Origin: an uncultured Rikenellaceae bacterium
GTDB taxonomy: Bacteria; Bacteroidota; Bacteroidia; Bacteroidales; Rikenellaceae
Length of the DNA stretch: 64,000 bases
Reading direction: 5' to 3'
Assembly: GCA_944326815.1 (NCBI GenBank)
Contig: CALVFI010000014.1
Coordinates: 269,164 to 333,163 of the forward strand
Made by a program: the position numbers and the translations under genes. Under the pieces are notes generated by a model. That model made no database searches. It had not been told where the DNA came from and worked only from the letters and a program-made list of their open reading frames with translations. Below are positions 28,646 to 39,292 of this stretch, one piece after another (within the stretch, counting starts at the first letter, position 1; each line of letters opens with the position of its first letter).

Positions 28646-29164
28646 ATGGCAAATACCAACATAAAGAAAGTAAGAACGAGCGACCTCGAACTCAAAGATC
28701 GGCTCGTGAGCATCCAGCGTGTTACGAAGGTAACCAAAGGTGGTCGTACATTCAGTTTTTCGGCTATCGTTGTGGTGGGTAACGAAAATGGTGTCGTAGG
28801 TTATGGTCTGGGTAAAGCCAGCGAGGTAACTGCAGCTATAGCCAAAGGCGTAGAGGATGCCAAGAAAAATCTTGTTAAGATTCCGGTTCTCAAAGGGACC
28901 ATTCCCCATATGCAGGAGGCTCGTTTCAGCGGTTCTCAGGTAATGATCCGTCCTGCTGCTCCTGGTACCGGTGTAATTGCCGGAGGTGCTATGCGTGCCG
29001 TTTTGGAGAGTGTCGGTATCCGTAACGTGCTTGCAAAGAGCAAAGGTTCGTCGAATCCGCACAACCTTGTGAAAGCGACCGTGGCTGCACTGCTGGAACT
29101 CCGCGATGCACATAGCGTAGCTCAGGTGCGCGGAATATCTCTTGATAAAGTATTTAACGGTTAA
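28646..29164 (+). CDS. rpsE: 30S ribosomal protein S5 (uS5)
   Basis: 172 residues. The dsRNA-binding-like N-terminal domain has [29 protein letters not shown] in part; the second domain ends [10 protein letters not shown]. It helps control decoding accuracy at the mRNA entry site. It sits between rplR and rpmD. Confidence 0.97.
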   Translation: MANTNIKKVRTSDLELKDRLVSIQRVTKVTKGGRTFSFSAIVVVGNENGVVGYGLGKASEVTAAIAKGVEDAKKNLVKIPVLKGTIPHMQEARFSGSQVMIRPAAPGTGVIAGGAMRAVLESVGIRNVLAKSKGSSNPHNLVKATVAALLELRDAHSVAQVRGISLDKVFNG

Positions 29165-29176
29165 TCGGAAGCAATT

Positions 29177-29359
29177 ATGGCAAAATTGAATATTACGCAG
29201 GTACGGAGCAAGATCGGTAGTACCGCCATTCAGCGGAAAAATCTGGCCGCTCTCGGACTCCGGAAGATCAACCAGACCGTTCAGCATGAAGATACCGTTG
29301 AAATCAGAGGTATGATTGAGCGGGTGGCACACCTTGTCAAGGTGGAAGAAGTAAAGTAG
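29177..29359 (+). CDS. rpmD: 50S ribosomal protein L30 (uL30)
   Basis: 60 residues, a normal size. KLNITQVRSKIGSTAIQ and the LGLRKINQTV segment are typical. It is a small peripheral 50S protein. It lies 12 bases after rpsE and about 28 before rplO. Confidence 0.96.
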   Translation: MAKLNITQVRSKIGSTAIQRKNLAALGLRKINQTVQHEDTVEIRGMIERVAHLVKVEEVK

Positions 29360-29387
29360 GTTGTTAAACGAGAAAAGCTTATAAACG

Positions 29388-29834
29388 ATGAATCTCAATA
29401 ATTTGAAACCCGCTAAAGGGTCTACGCACCACGAAAAGAGAATCGGTCGCGGACAAGGCTCGGGTTACGGTGGAACCTCCACGCGTGGCCACAAAGGAGC
29501 ACAGTCTCGTTCCGGTTATTCGCGCAAATTAGGATTCGAAGGAGGTCAGATGCCGCTTCAGAGACGTTTGCCCAAGTTCGGTTTTACCAATTTGAAACGT
29601 GTTGAATACAAAGCGATCAACCTGTCTGTTCTCGAGGAACTGGCTTCAAAGAATTCTCTCAGTGCCATTTCGGTGGACACGCTGATCGAAGCTGGATTCG
29701 TATCCAAGAACGATAAGGTGAAGATCCTCGGCAACGGTACGTTGACCAAGGCGCTCGAAGTGACTGCTCACGCTTTCTCGAAAAGCGCAGAGGCCGCTAT
29801 CGAAGTACAACAGGGCAAAGCAATAAAACTTTAA
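29388..29834 (+). CDS. rplO: 50S ribosomal protein L15 (uL15)
   Basis: 148 residues. It starts MNLNNLKPAKGSTHHEKRIGRG and keeps the Gly-rich extended N-terminal arm (GRGQGSGYGGTSTRGHKG) that threads into 23S rRNA. The PLQRRLPKFGF segment is conserved. secY follows after 10 bases, as in most bacteria. Confidence 0.97.
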   Translation: MNLNNLKPAKGSTHHEKRIGRGQGSGYGGTSTRGHKGAQSRSGYSRKLGFEGGQMPLQRRLPKFGFTNLKRVEYKAINLSVLEELASKNSLSAISVDTLIEAGFVSKNDKVKILGNGTLTKALEVTAHAFSKSAEAAIEVQQGKAIKL

Positions 29835-29844
29835 TCCATTAGCG

Positions 29845-31167
29845 ATGAAGAAGCTAATCGAAACCATAAAGAATATATTTAAGATAGAAGAGCTGCGTAA
29901 GAGAATTCTCTATACGTTGGGCCTTCTTCTTATTTATAGATTCGGTAGTTTTGTGGTGATCCCGGGGATCAACCCCGAAGCATTGGAAGGGTTGAGCCAG
30001 CAGGTAGACGGCAACGGTCTGATCGGGCTGTTGAACATCTTCTCTGGTGGCGCGTTTGCCAACGCTTCGATCTTTGCCCTCGGTGTAATGCCGTATATCT
30101 CCGCCTCGATTGTGATTCAGTTGCTGGGAATCGTAGTTCCCTATTTCCAGAAACTGCAGAAAGAGGGTGAGAGCGGTCGCCGCAAGATCAATCAGTGGAC
30201 CAGGTACTTGACCATTATCGTGTTGTTGCTCCAGGCTCCGGCATATTTGGCCAATCTGCATGCCCAACTTCCCGATGCGGCATTTGTGTTGGGCCGGTCG
30301 AGTTTCCTCTTTACGCTGAGTGCTACCGTAGTGCTGATCGCAGGTACGATGTTCGTGATGTGGTTGGGCGAAAAGATTACCGACAAGGGAATCGGCAACG
30401 GTGTGTCGCTGATTATCATGGTAGGTATCGTGGCCCGTCTGCCCCATGCGTTGTTGGCTGAAATCAATACGCGTTTCACGGAATCTACCGGTGGTTTGGT
30501 GATGTTGGTGGTCGAGATCGTAATGTGGTTCCTCGTGTTCATGGCTACGATCGCACTGGTACAGGCAGTCCGCAAGGTTCCTGTACAGTATGCGAAACGG
30601 ATCGTGGGGAATAAACAGTACGGAGGCGTACGCCAGTACATCCCGTTGAAGATCAACGCTGCGAATGTGATGCCGATCATCTTTGCGCAGGCGCTGATGT
30701 TCTTCCCGATGTTGTTCGGAAAATTCGAGGCTACCCAGGGAATTGCAGCAACCTTCAGCAACTACCTCGGATTCTGGTACAACTTCGTATTTGCAATTCT
30801 GGTGATCGCCTTCACCTATTTCTATACGGCGATCACGGTCAATCCCAACATGATGGCCGATGATATGAAACGTAACGGCGGTTTTATTCCCGGCGTGAAA
30901 CCCGGTAAGAAAACGGTCGATTATATCGATACCATCATGACGAGAATCACCCTTCCGGGTTCGATCTTCCTTGCAATTGTGGCTATTTTGCCGGCATTTG
31001 CCTCGAAGCTCGGAATCAATCATCAGTTTGCCCTCTTCTATGGAGGTACATCGCTGTTGATTTTGGTCGGTGTTGTTCTCGACACTCTGAAGCAGATTGA
31101 GAGCTACCTGCTCCTCCGTCATTATGACGGCCTGATGAAAACGGGACGGATCAAGGGAAGATCTTAA
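29845..31167 (+). CDS. secY: Protein translocase subunit SecY
   Basis: 440 residues with ten predicted membrane segments. It forms the protein-conducting channel with SecE and SecG in the inner membrane. Visible landmarks are the FSGGAFANASIFALGVMPYISASI plug/TM2 region, VQAVRKVPVQYAKR in the cytosolic loop, and the YFYTAITVNP segment. Its place between rplO and map is canonical. Confidence 0.97.
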   Translation: MKKLIETIKNIFKIEELRKRILYTLGLLLIYRFGSFVVIPGINPEALEGLSQQVDGNGLIGLLNIFSGGAFANASIFALGVMPYISASIVIQLLGIVVPYFQKLQKEGESGRRKINQWTRYLTIIVLLLQAPAYLANLHAQLPDAAFVLGRSSFLFTLSATVVLIAGTMFVMWLGEKITDKGIGNGVSLIIMVGIVARLPHALLAEINTRFTESTGGLVMLVVEIVMWFLVFMATIALVQAVRKVPVQYAKRIVGNKQYGGVRQYIPLKINAANVMPIIFAQALMFFPMLFGKFEATQGIAATFSNYLGFWYNFVFAILVIAFTYFYTAITVNPNMMADDMKRNGGFIPGVKPGKKTVDYIDTIMTRITLPGSIFLAIVAILPAFASKLGINHQFALFYGGTSLLILVGVVLDTLKQIESYLLLRHYDGLMKTGRIKGRS

Positions 31168-31193
31168 AGACAAAGAGTTCTTACGAAAAGAAA

Positions 31194-31967
31194 ATGATAC
31201 ACTTAAAAACGAAGGAAGAGATAGAGCTGCTCCGCGAGAACAACCTTCTGGTGTCGGCTACACTCGCAGAGGTGGGTAAACATATCCATGCGGGCATTAC
31301 GACACGTGAACTTGATCGTATTGCGGAAGAGTTCATTCGCTCTCACGGCGCAGTTCCAGGCTTCCTCGGGTACGGTGGCTTTCCGGCAACGCTTTGCATT
31401 TCGGTCAACGAGCAAATCGTGCACGGAATACCGTCGGATTACGCTCTGAAAGACGGCGACATCGTTTCGGTCGATTGTGGCACGGTTATGAAGGGGTTTT
31501 ATGGTGATTCCGCATACACATTTGCGGTAGGAGCAATCGAGCCGGAGGTCCAGAGGCTCCTCGACGTAACCAAAGAGGCTCTTTATAAAGGTGTCGCACA
31601 GGCAAAGGCAGGCAATCGCATTGGAGATATAGCTGCCGCTGTGCAAGAGCATGCCGAAACAAATGGATTCTCGGTAGTCAGGGAACTGGTCGGACATGGT
31701 CTCGGCCGTAATATGCATGAGGATCCGGAGGTGCCCAATTACGGTGCAAGAGGCAGAGGTCCCCTGCTGAAGGAGGGGATGGTGATCTGCATCGAGCCGA
31801 TGATCAATATGGGGACCAAGCAGGTCGTTTTCGAACGGGACGGATGGACGGTACGCACCCGCGATCGCAAACCTTCGGCACATTTTGAGTTTGCGGTGGC
31901 AATCGGCAAGGAGGGTGCAGACGTATTGACCGATTTTAAGGTGATCGAAGACGCAATTAAAAACTAA
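31194..31967 (+). CDS. map: Methionine aminopeptidase, type I
   Basis: 257 residues. It removes the initiator Met from nascent proteins. Metal ligands of the pita-bread fold are visible: the D in SVDCGT, the D in GDSAYTF, the H in LVGHGLGRNMHEDP, the E in CIEPM and the E in HFEFAV. There is no SH3 zinc-finger extension, as expected of the simple bacterial type Ia. It is co-transcribed with secY and infA. Confidence 0.97.
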   Translation: MIHLKTKEEIELLRENNLLVSATLAEVGKHIHAGITTRELDRIAEEFIRSHGAVPGFLGYGGFPATLCISVNEQIVHGIPSDYALKDGDIVSVDCGTVMKGFYGDSAYTFAVGAIEPEVQRLLDVTKEALYKGVAQAKAGNRIGDIAAAVQEHAETNGFSVVRELVGHGLGRNMHEDPEVPNYGARGRGPLLKEGMVICIEPMINMGTKQVVFERDGWTVRTRDRKPSAHFEFAVAIGKEGADVLTDFKVIEDAIKN

Positions 31968-31973
31968 GACTCT

Positions 31974-32192
31974 ATGGCAAAGCAAACTGCTATTGAAAAG
32001 GACGGGACCATCATTGAAGCGCTCTCGAATGCCATGTTCCGTGTGGAGCTCGATAACGGTCACGTGATTACTGCGCACATTTCCGGGAAGATGCGGATGC
32101 ACTACATCAAAATCCTGCCCGGAGATAAGGTGAAAGTAGAGATGTCTCCTTACGATCTGTCGAAAGGACGTATCTCTTTCAGGTACAAATAA
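31974..32192 (+). CDS. infA: Translation initiation factor IF-1
   Basis: 72 residues, exactly the usual length, OB fold. [24 protein letters not shown] and the C-terminal [10 protein letters not shown] are diagnostic. It binds the 30S A site with IF-2 and IF-3 during initiation. It starts 6 bases after map. Confidence 0.98.
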   Translation: MAKQTAIEKDGTIIEALSNAMFRVELDNGHVITAHISGKMRMHYIKILPGDKVKVEMSPYDLSKGRISFRYK

Positions 32193-32208
32193 TTTAGATG
32201 TTTGAGAG

Positions 32209-32325
32209 ATGAAAGTTAAAGCATCCATTAAGAAACGCAGCGAGGATTGCAAGATCGTAAGACGTAAAGGTAAACTCTACGTGATCTGCAAGAAAACCCC
32301 CAAGTACAAAATGCGCCAAGGGTAA
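32209..32325 (+). CDS. rpmJ: 50S ribosomal protein L36 (bL36)
   Basis: 38 residues, [17 protein letters not shown] to YKMRQG, in the usual place between infA and rpsM. The standard zinc ribbon of bL36 uses Cys11, Cys14, Cys27 and His33. Here residue 11 is Ser and residue 33 is Tyr, while Cys14 and Cys27 remain, so zinc binding is probably lost or weak. The size and the basic ends are otherwise normal. Confidence 0.95.
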   Translation: MKVKASIKKRSEDCKIVRRKGKLYVICKKTPKYKMRQG

Positions 32326-32356
32326 TTTTTAATCAAAACAAGAAGAAAGAATTTTT

Positions 32357-32737
32357 ATGGCACGTATAGTAGGTGTAGATTTACCAAAAAATAAACGGGG
32401 AGAGATCGGCCTGACCTATGTCTATGGCATCGGCCGGAGTACAGCCCGTAAGATTCTTGACAAAGCCGGCATCAGCTATGATACCAAAGTACAGGATTGG
32501 AGCGACGATCAGGTTGCAGCAATCCGTAATATCATCGCTGAAGATGGTATCAAGGTGGAAGGCGAATGCCGCTCCATCGTTCAGTTGAATATTAAACGAC
32601 TCATGGACATCGGTTGCTACCGCGGTATCCGTCATCGTCTGGGCCTGCCCGTTCGCGGCCAGAGCACCAAGAACAATGCCCGTACCCGCAAAGGACGCAA
32701 AAAGACTGTCGCTAACAAGAAAAAAGCAACTAAGTAA
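32357..32737 (+). CDS. rpsM: 30S ribosomal protein S13 (uS13)
   Basis: 126 residues. [26 protein letters not shown] and [22 protein letters not shown] are the family signatures; the basic tail reaches the P-site tRNA. It forms bridges with L5 and L31 in the 30S head. First gene of the alpha-operon part, 31 bases after rpmJ. Confidence 0.97.
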   Translation: MARIVGVDLPKNKRGEIGLTYVYGIGRSTARKILDKAGISYDTKVQDWSDDQVAAIRNIIAEDGIKVEGECRSIVQLNIKRLMDIGCYRGIRHRLGLPVRGQSTKNNARTRKGRKKTVANKKKATK

Positions 32738-32748
32738 ACAGTAGAGTT

Positions 32749-33138
32749 ATGGCAAAGAAAACCGGAACAGTTAAAAAGAAAGTTGTTAAGGTTGACGCAG
32801 TGGGCGCCGCTCACGTTTGCTCGACTTTCAACAACGTGATTATAACCCTTACCAACGGTGTGGGCGAGGTGATAAGCTGGAGCTCTGCTGGTAAGATGGG
32901 ATTCCGCGGTTCGAAAAAGAATACACCGTATGCCGCTCAGACCGCAGCCTCCGATTGTGCAAAGGTGGCTTACGATCTTGGCCTTCGCAAGGTGAAGGTG
33001 TATGTTAAAGGACCCGGGGCAGGTCGTGAATCTGCTATTCGTACGATCCACGGTGCAGGTATCGAGGTGATGGAGATCATCGATGTTACACCGCTGCCGC
33101 ACAATGGTTGCCGTCCGCCAAACCGCCGTCGTGTCTAA
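32749..33138 (+). CDS. rpsK: 30S ribosomal protein S11 (uS11)
   Basis: 129 residues. [15 protein letters not shown] and the C-terminal [18 protein letters not shown] are diagnostic. S11 lies in the platform near the Shine-Dalgarno helix exit. In this phylum the 16S 3' end is known to be less used for Shine-Dalgarno pairing. It is followed by an unusually long 130-base gap before rpsD. Confidence 0.97.
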   Translation: MAKKTGTVKKKVVKVDAVGAAHVCSTFNNVIITLTNGVGEVISWSSAGKMGFRGSKKNTPYAAQTAASDCAKVAYDLGLRKVKVYVKGPGAGRESAIRTIHGAGIEVMEIIDVTPLPHNGCRPPNRRRV

Positions 33139-33268
33139 GTGATCCGGATGTTACGTCGACAGAGGGGGACAGGATGACTCTTTTTGTTTGGCAGACATCG
33201 GAAAAGAGACCGACAACGTCGGAAGGACAAATGGTTATATCAGTTTTTAAAAGCAAAAAAATTAAACA
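33139..33268 (+). promoter_or_regulatory. 130-base leader-like gap between rpsK and rpsD
   Basis: Most gaps in this cluster are under 30 bases. This one includes a small hairpin (CCGAC at 33210-33214 with GTCGG at 33218-33222) and A-rich sequence before the rpsD start. In E. coli S4 regulates the alpha operon through an mRNA structure, so a leader role is possible. No exact TAnnTTTG element was seen. Confidence 0.3.
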
Positions 33269-33877
33269 ATGGCAAGATATATAGGTCCAAAGACCAAGAT
33301 CGCCAGAAAATTCGGCGAAGCTATTTTCGGAGCGGATAGAGTTCTTGAGAAGAAGAACTATCCTCCCGGACAGCACGGACTTGCACGCAAACGCAAGAAA
33401 GTGTCGGAGTATGGCACGCAGCTCAGCGAGAAACAGAAAGCGAAATCTACCTACGGTATACTTGAGAAACAGTTCCATCGTACCTTCGAAGAGGCTGCTC
33501 GTATGGGCGGTATCACGGGTGAGAACCTGTTGAAACTGCTGGAGTGCCGTTTGGATAATGTGGTTTATCGTCTGGGCATTGCTCCGACGCGTGCCGCTGC
33601 TCGTCAGTTGGTGTCGCATCGCCATATTACGGTAAACGGCAATGTGGTTAATATTCCGTCTTACAGTTTGAAGGTTGGTGACGTAGTGTCAGTTCGCGAG
33701 AAATCGAAAAGCCTGGAGGTGATCCAAGATTCACTGGCTGGTGGTCGCAAGAGCCGCTATGCATGGTTGGAGTGGGATCAGGCTTCTCTGTCGGGCAAGT
33801 TCCTGCAGAAACCCGAAAGGGAGGATATTCCGGAGAATATCAAGGAGCAGCTCATCGTCGAATTGTACTCTAAATAG
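33269..33877 (+). CDS. rpsD: 30S ribosomal protein S4 (uS4)
   Basis: 202 residues (E. coli 206). [20 protein letters not shown], then an S4 RNA-binding domain at about 93-160 ([28 protein letters not shown]). It begins 16S 5' domain assembly and in E. coli is the alpha-operon repressor. The N-terminus lacks a four-Cys zinc knuckle. rpoA follows after 23 bases. Confidence 0.97.
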   Translation: MARYIGPKTKIARKFGEAIFGADRVLEKKNYPPGQHGLARKRKKVSEYGTQLSEKQKAKSTYGILEKQFHRTFEEAARMGGITGENLLKLLECRLDNVVYRLGIAPTRAAARQLVSHRHITVNGNVVNIPSYSLKVGDVVSVREKSKSLEVIQDSLAGGRKSRYAWLEWDQASLSGKFLQKPEREDIPENIKEQLIVELYSK

Positions 33878-33900
33878 TAACTAATCGAGAACAGATAATT

Positions 33901-34893
33901 ATGGCAATATTAGCATTCCAGAAACCTGAAAAGGTTATTATGCTCGAATCCACTTCGACGTTCGGAAAGTTCGAATTCCGTCCGTTGGAGCCGGGTTTCG
34001 GCATGACTGTCGGAAATGCCTTGCGCCGAATCCTCCTTTCATCGTTGGAAGGGTATGCGATTACGACCGTTAAGGTTGCCGGAGTCGATCACGAATTTGC
34101 CGCCATTCCCGGCGTCATGGAGGGGATGATTGACATTATCCTGAACCTCAAGCAAGTGCGCTTTATTCGTACGGTAGAGAACGTAGACAGCGAGAAAGTG
34201 ACTGTCAACGTGGCCGGACAGAGCGAACTGACCGCCGGTTACATCTCGAATTTCCTTACGAATTTCAAGGTGCTGAACCCTGATTTAGTGATCTGCCGTC
34301 TCACTCCGGAGACGAAAATGCAGATTGATTTGACAATCGGCAAGGGGCGCGGTTATGTGCCTGCCGAGGAGAACCGTCCTGCAGATGCAGAATTCGGATT
34401 GCTTCCTATCGATTCGATCTTCACGCCGATCAAGAACGTAAAGTATTCGATTGAGAACTATCGTGTCGAGCAGAAAACCGACTACGAGAAACTCAACATT
34501 GAAATCACGACCGATGGCTCGATCCATCCGAAGGATGCGCTGAAAGAGGCAGCCAAAATTCTGATTCAGCATTTCATGTTGTTCAGCGATGAGAAGATCA
34601 CGCTCAATATGGAAGAGGGGAATTCGGCCGAAGAGTTCGATGAGGATGTACTCCATATGCGCCAGTTGCTTAAAACAAAGTTGTCGGATCAGGATCTGTC
34701 GGTTCGGGCACTCAACTGTCTCAAGGCCGCAGAGGTGGATACGATCGGTGATCTGGTGCGTTTCAATCGCAACGATTTGCTGAAGTTCCGCAATTTCGGT
34801 AAGAAGTCGCTGACGGAGTTGGACGATCTGTTGGCTTCACTCAATCTCCATTTCGGAATGGATGTTTCAATCTACAAACTTGATAAGGATTAA
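33901..34893 (+). CDS. rpoA: RNA polymerase alpha subunit
   Basis: 330 residues. The N-terminal dimerisation domain has [24 protein letters not shown]; the C-terminal domain from about 255 has [21 protein letters not shown] and [13 protein letters not shown], the part that contacts UP elements and activators. Length matches E. coli (329). rplQ starts 3 bases downstream. Confidence 0.98.
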   Translation: MAILAFQKPEKVIMLESTSTFGKFEFRPLEPGFGMTVGNALRRILLSSLEGYAITTVKVAGVDHEFAAIPGVMEGMIDIILNLKQVRFIRTVENVDSEKVTVNVAGQSELTAGYISNFLTNFKVLNPDLVICRLTPETKMQIDLTIGKGRGYVPAEENRPADAEFGLLPIDSIFTPIKNVKYSIENYRVEQKTDYEKLNIEITTDGSIHPKDALKEAAKILIQHFMLFSDEKITLNMEEGNSAEEFDEDVLHMRQLLKTKLSDQDLSVRALNCLKAAEVDTIGDLVRFNRNDLLKFRNFGKKSLTELDDLLASLNLHFGMDVSIYKLDKD

Positions 34894-34896
34894 TTT

Positions 34897-35520
34897 ATGA
34901 GACACAATAAGAATTTTAACCACCTTGGCCGGCAAAGCGCACACCGTAAGGCTTTGATGGCAAACATGGCGACTTCTCTCATCCTTCATAAGAGAATCAA
35001 CACTACGCTTGCCAAGGCAAAGGCTCTTAAAATGTATGTGGAGCCGCTGATCACCAAGTCGAAAGAGGATTCCACTCATTCGCGTCGTGTAGTTTTCAGC
35101 TACCTGAAGGATAAAAATGCAGTGACGGAACTGTTCCGTACGGTTGCTCCTAAGGTGGGAGACCGTCCGGGCGGTTATACACGTATTCTCAAAACGGGAT
35201 TCCGTCTGGGGGATGCTGCCGATACCTGCTTTATTGAATTGGTAGACTTTAATGAAACCTATGGTAAAGAGGTTGCAGCTGCTGCAAAACCGAAGACTCG
35301 TCGTAGTCGTGGTGGAGCTAAAAAGGAGGCTGCGGTAGCTGATGCAGCCGCTGAAACTGCAGAAGGTGTTGTTGCTGAGGGCGGTGAGGTTTCAGAAGAA
35401 GCTTCTGTTAAGGCAAAAGCTCCTGCTAAGAAGGTTGTAGCTAAACCGGCTGTTAAGCCTGTGGCCAAGACTTCTGGTGCAAAGGTTGTAGCTAAAAAGA
35501 CTGGTGCGAAGAAGGCTTAA
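34897..35520 (+). CDS. rplQ: 50S ribosomal protein L17 (bL17) with long Lys/Ala tail
   Basis: 207 residues; the conserved L17 core takes about the first 125 ([21 protein letters not shown], then [17 protein letters not shown] and the [11 protein letters not shown] end). The remaining 80 residues are low-complexity, with acidic/Ala stretches followed by Lys/Ala/Val/Pro repeats ([19 protein letters not shown]), resembling histone H1-like tails. Long L17 tails are known in this phylum. It is the last gene of the ribosomal cluster and ends 36 bases before a 50-bp palindrome. Confidence 0.95.
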   Translation: MRHNKNFNHLGRQSAHRKALMANMATSLILHKRINTTLAKAKALKMYVEPLITKSKEDSTHSRRVVFSYLKDKNAVTELFRTVAPKVGDRPGGYTRILKTGFRLGDAADTCFIELVDFNETYGKEVAAAAKPKTRRSRGGAKKEAAVADAAAETAEGVVAEGGEVSEEASVKAKAPAKKVVAKPAVKPVAKTSGAKVVAKKTGAKKA

Positions 35521-35556
35521 TGTTTCGGTAGGGATTTTTTGAATAGAAATTCATAC

Positions 35557-35606
35557 TTGATAAAAAGCGAAGCGCTGAAAATTTTCAGCGCTTCGCTTTT
35601 TATCAA
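35557..35606. terminator. 50-bp perfect palindrome, bidirectional terminator
   Basis: Bases 35557-35581 and 35582-35606 are exact reverse complements, with no spacer. The core GCGAAGCGCTGAAAA / TTTTCAGCGCTTCGC is flanked by AAAAA on the left and TTTTT on the right, so each strand gives a GC-rich stem followed by a T-tract. It lies between rplQ (plus) and the choloylglycine hydrolase gene (minus) and should stop transcription from both sides. Confidence 0.85.
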
Positions 35607-35625
35607 ATAGAACATTCTTCCCATG

Positions 35626-36714
35626 CTATTTGACTGAGAGCGTTTGAATCGGTTGTTGAAGTACGGGATCCAATGGCTCGTTTCGATATTTGACTCGACC
35701 GAAGTCTATGGACCGCAGGTCAATCTTGCGAATGGTACTATTGTACATGGTCCGATAATAAACAGTAAGATTGGTCATGTCGATGGCGGAAGTCCATTGG
35801 GTTGCACTTGGAATATCGACAGGAGTTTGCCCTCGAGACATCTCTATGCCGATCGGAATGTCGAAATTATTCAGAATCTGGAAACACTGCAGAATGGTCT
35901 CTTGAGCATTCTTTTTTTGAGGCGCCGTTGCCTGATAGAATGCGGCCCGTACGAATCGAGAGGGCGGGGTGACATCTCCCGGAATGCCCAGAAATCCGCT
36001 TCCTGCACCAAATGCCGATAGAGTTACGGCTTCGAGTTGCTGTGCTGGTGCTGATCCGGGAAAAAGATTAACATAGTTGTTTAGATTGGTGATTTGCCAA
36101 TCAAAACTCGGAGAATTTGTCAATACCCCAAGTTTGTCTTCGTAAAAGATTGGTTTTTGATCAATGATCTCAAGAACAATCTGACGGCCCGAGGGATCGG
36201 AGAAACGCCAATGTACCGTGGAGGCTCTCGGGTCGATCGAGATGACATGGACGCTTTTAACGGCCTCTATGACGTCGTCTACCGTTCGGCAACTGCCCAA
36301 TATCCATGCGACTAATTGCAAATCAGCGATACTGTTCTTCTTTTGGGCAACGTCGAAAGTCTCGTATTGCCCATAGTTCGGGAAATAGAACAAACCGGCA
36401 GCCAGCCCGGCTTCATTCAACCCCTCGGCGACAAATTCCTCACGTTCGACCGCCATCCCGACATATCCGTAACGGGCCGTATAGGTCATGCCGTCGACTC
36501 CCTGAGGGGTGAAAGATTGTTGCGTATATCCGCGAGGGACTACTACATAACTGCTGTTCAGGAAACTTCCTCCCCATTCGATAGTACGGGCTACGATGCG
36601 GGAACTGTCGCCGGCCGTCATTGTGATTCCTGTGCAGGCCTTCACGTGCGATGGCTGGAAAATGAAAATCCCGAAGGAGAGGAGGATGATTGCGGGAATA
36701 AGTTGTTTTTTCAT
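35626..36714 (-). CDS. Choloylglycine hydrolase family protein (bile salt hydrolase / penicillin acylase-like), exported
   Basis: 362 residues. A signal peptide (1-26, ending HVKA) is followed directly by C27, which becomes the N-terminal nucleophile after cleavage, as in Ntn hydrolases of this family. Counterparts of the other active-site residues are R43, E46 (Asp in Gram-positive bile salt hydrolases; Glu in RTIEWG), N100 (GLNEAG), N200 (LTNSPSFDW) and R253 (PSRFVR). It would hydrolyse a linear amide, such as conjugated bile salts, N-acyl homoserine lactones or penicillin V, in the periplasm. The E46 and the export signal fit the Gram-negative branch, so bile salt activity is likely but not proven. 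It is a single gene facing rplQ. Confidence 0.85.
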   Translation of the reverse strand: MKKQLIPAIILLSFGIFIFQPSHVKACTGITMTAGDSSRIVARTIEWGGSFLNSSYVVVPRGYTQQSFTPQGVDGMTYTARYGYVGMAVEREEFVAEGLNEAGLAAGLFYFPNYGQYETFDVAQKKNSIADLQLVAWILGSCRTVDDVIEAVKSVHVISIDPRASTVHWRFSDPSGRQIVLEIIDQKPIFYEDKLGVLTNSPSFDWQITNLNNYVNLFPGSAPAQQLEAVTLSAFGAGSGFLGIPGDVTPPSRFVRAAFYQATAPQKKNAQETILQCFQILNNFDIPIGIEMSRGQTPVDIPSATQWTSAIDMTNLTVYYRTMYNSTIRKIDLRSIDFGRVKYRNEPLDPVLQQPIQTLSVK

Positions 36715-38362
<1,648 letters not shown>

Positions 38363-38384
38363 TTCCGTATAGTTCGGGATGAAG

Positions 38385-38414
38385 GAGGGAGCCGAGAGGT
38401 TCCCTCTTTTTTTT
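38385..38414 (+). terminator. Terminator of eno
   Basis: GAGGGAGCC (38385-38393) pairs with GGTTCCCTC (38398-38406), one G-U pair, around GAGA, followed by eight T. A standard intrinsic terminator 23 bases after the eno stop. Confidence 0.85.
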
Positions 38415-38455
38415 GATATTGGCAATGGAATGAGGATGCCATAAATGCCGGATTT

Positions 38456-38486
38456 TTCGAAATTCGGCGGCTTTTTTGTATCTTCG
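38456..38486 (+). promoter_or_regulatory. Candidate promoter of the radical SAM gene
   Basis: TTCG at 38456-38459, 19 bases, then TATCTTCG at 38479-38486. Spacing is right and each box has one T-to-C change from the consensus. The ATG at 38507 follows. Confidence 0.5.
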
Positions 38487-38506
38487 TGCAGAAAAAAGAA
38501 TTAGAT

Positions 38507-39283
38507 ATGAGCACATCGCTGTATCACGATATTATCTTCGGACCGGTGCACAGTCGCCGACTCGGATTGTCGTTGGGAGTGAATCTCCTGCCGTTGGAGA
38601 ACAAATTGTGTAGCTTCGATTGTATCTATTGCGAGTGTGGCTGGACGGAGCGGGGCGCGAGACCGTGTTTCAACCGTCGGGAGGATGTGCGTCGTCTGTT
38701 GGAGGAGAAGTTGCGTGAGATGGCAGCTGCCGGAACCCCGCCTGATGTGATTACCTTTGCAGGGAATGGCGAACCTACGTTACATCCGGAGTTTCCGGAA
38801 ATTATTGAGGATACGATTGCTTTGCGTAATGAAATCTGCCCGACCACGAAGGTGTCGGTGTTGAGCAACGCGACGATGATCGGGCGTGAAGGTATTCGCG
38901 AAGCTCTGTTGCGTGTGGACAATAATATTCTGAAACTCGACTCGGCTTTCGACGAAACGGTCCGTTTGATCGACCACCCTCAAAACCCGGATTATACGGT
39001 TGCCCGGATCGTGGAGCATATGAAGATGTTCGGTGGTCGGATGATCCTGCAGACGATGTTCCTGCGGGGGATTTTTCAAGGAAAGGTGGTAGATAATACC
39101 ACGGAGAGGGAGGTCGAGGCATGGCTGGAGCGGGTCAGGGAGATTGCTCCTCGGCAGGTGATGGTCTATACGATTGCTCGCGATACACCGGCTCCTGATT
39201 TGGAGAAGGTCTCCGTAGAGGAACTGAAACAAATTGCTGCTCGAGTGGAAGCATTGGGTATTCCGTGTTCGGTGGCAGGATAG
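38507..39283 (+). CDS. Radical SAM protein (COG0731-like Fe-S oxidoreductase)
   Basis: 258 residues from the ATG at 38507. The [4Fe-4S] motif is C35-x3-C39-x2-C42 (LCSFDCIYCECG), preceded by GPVHSRRLGLSLG, a signature of the COG0731 group related to the wyosine-base enzymes. FAGNGEPTLHPEF matches the SAM-binding GGEP-like motif. Members are often labelled wyosine synthase-like, but bacteria lack that tRNA modification, so the real substrate is unknown. It is followed by prfB after 9 bases and probably shares its transcript. Confidence 0.8.
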   Translation: MSTSLYHDIIFGPVHSRRLGLSLGVNLLPLENKLCSFDCIYCECGWTERGARPCFNRREDVRRLLEEKLREMAAAGTPPDVITFAGNGEPTLHPEFPEIIEDTIALRNEICPTTKVSVLSNATMIGREGIREALLRVDNNILKLDSAFDETVRLIDHPQNPDYTVARIVEHMKMFGGRMILQTMFLRGIFQGKVVDNTTEREVEAWLERVREIAPRQVMVYTIARDTPAPDLEKVSVEELKQIAARVEALGIPCSVAG

Positions 39284-39292
39284 TAAAGAGGT

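Noticed and set aside
29854..31173. A 439-codon minus-strand open frame opposite secY
   Set aside because: Antisense shadow of SecY; the product is His/Gln/Asp-rich with no membrane helices or motif.
17297..35520. Possible tuf or rRNA genes within the translation cluster
   Set aside because: Read through gene by gene: fusA is followed directly by rpsJ, and no EF-Tu or rRNA sequence is present.
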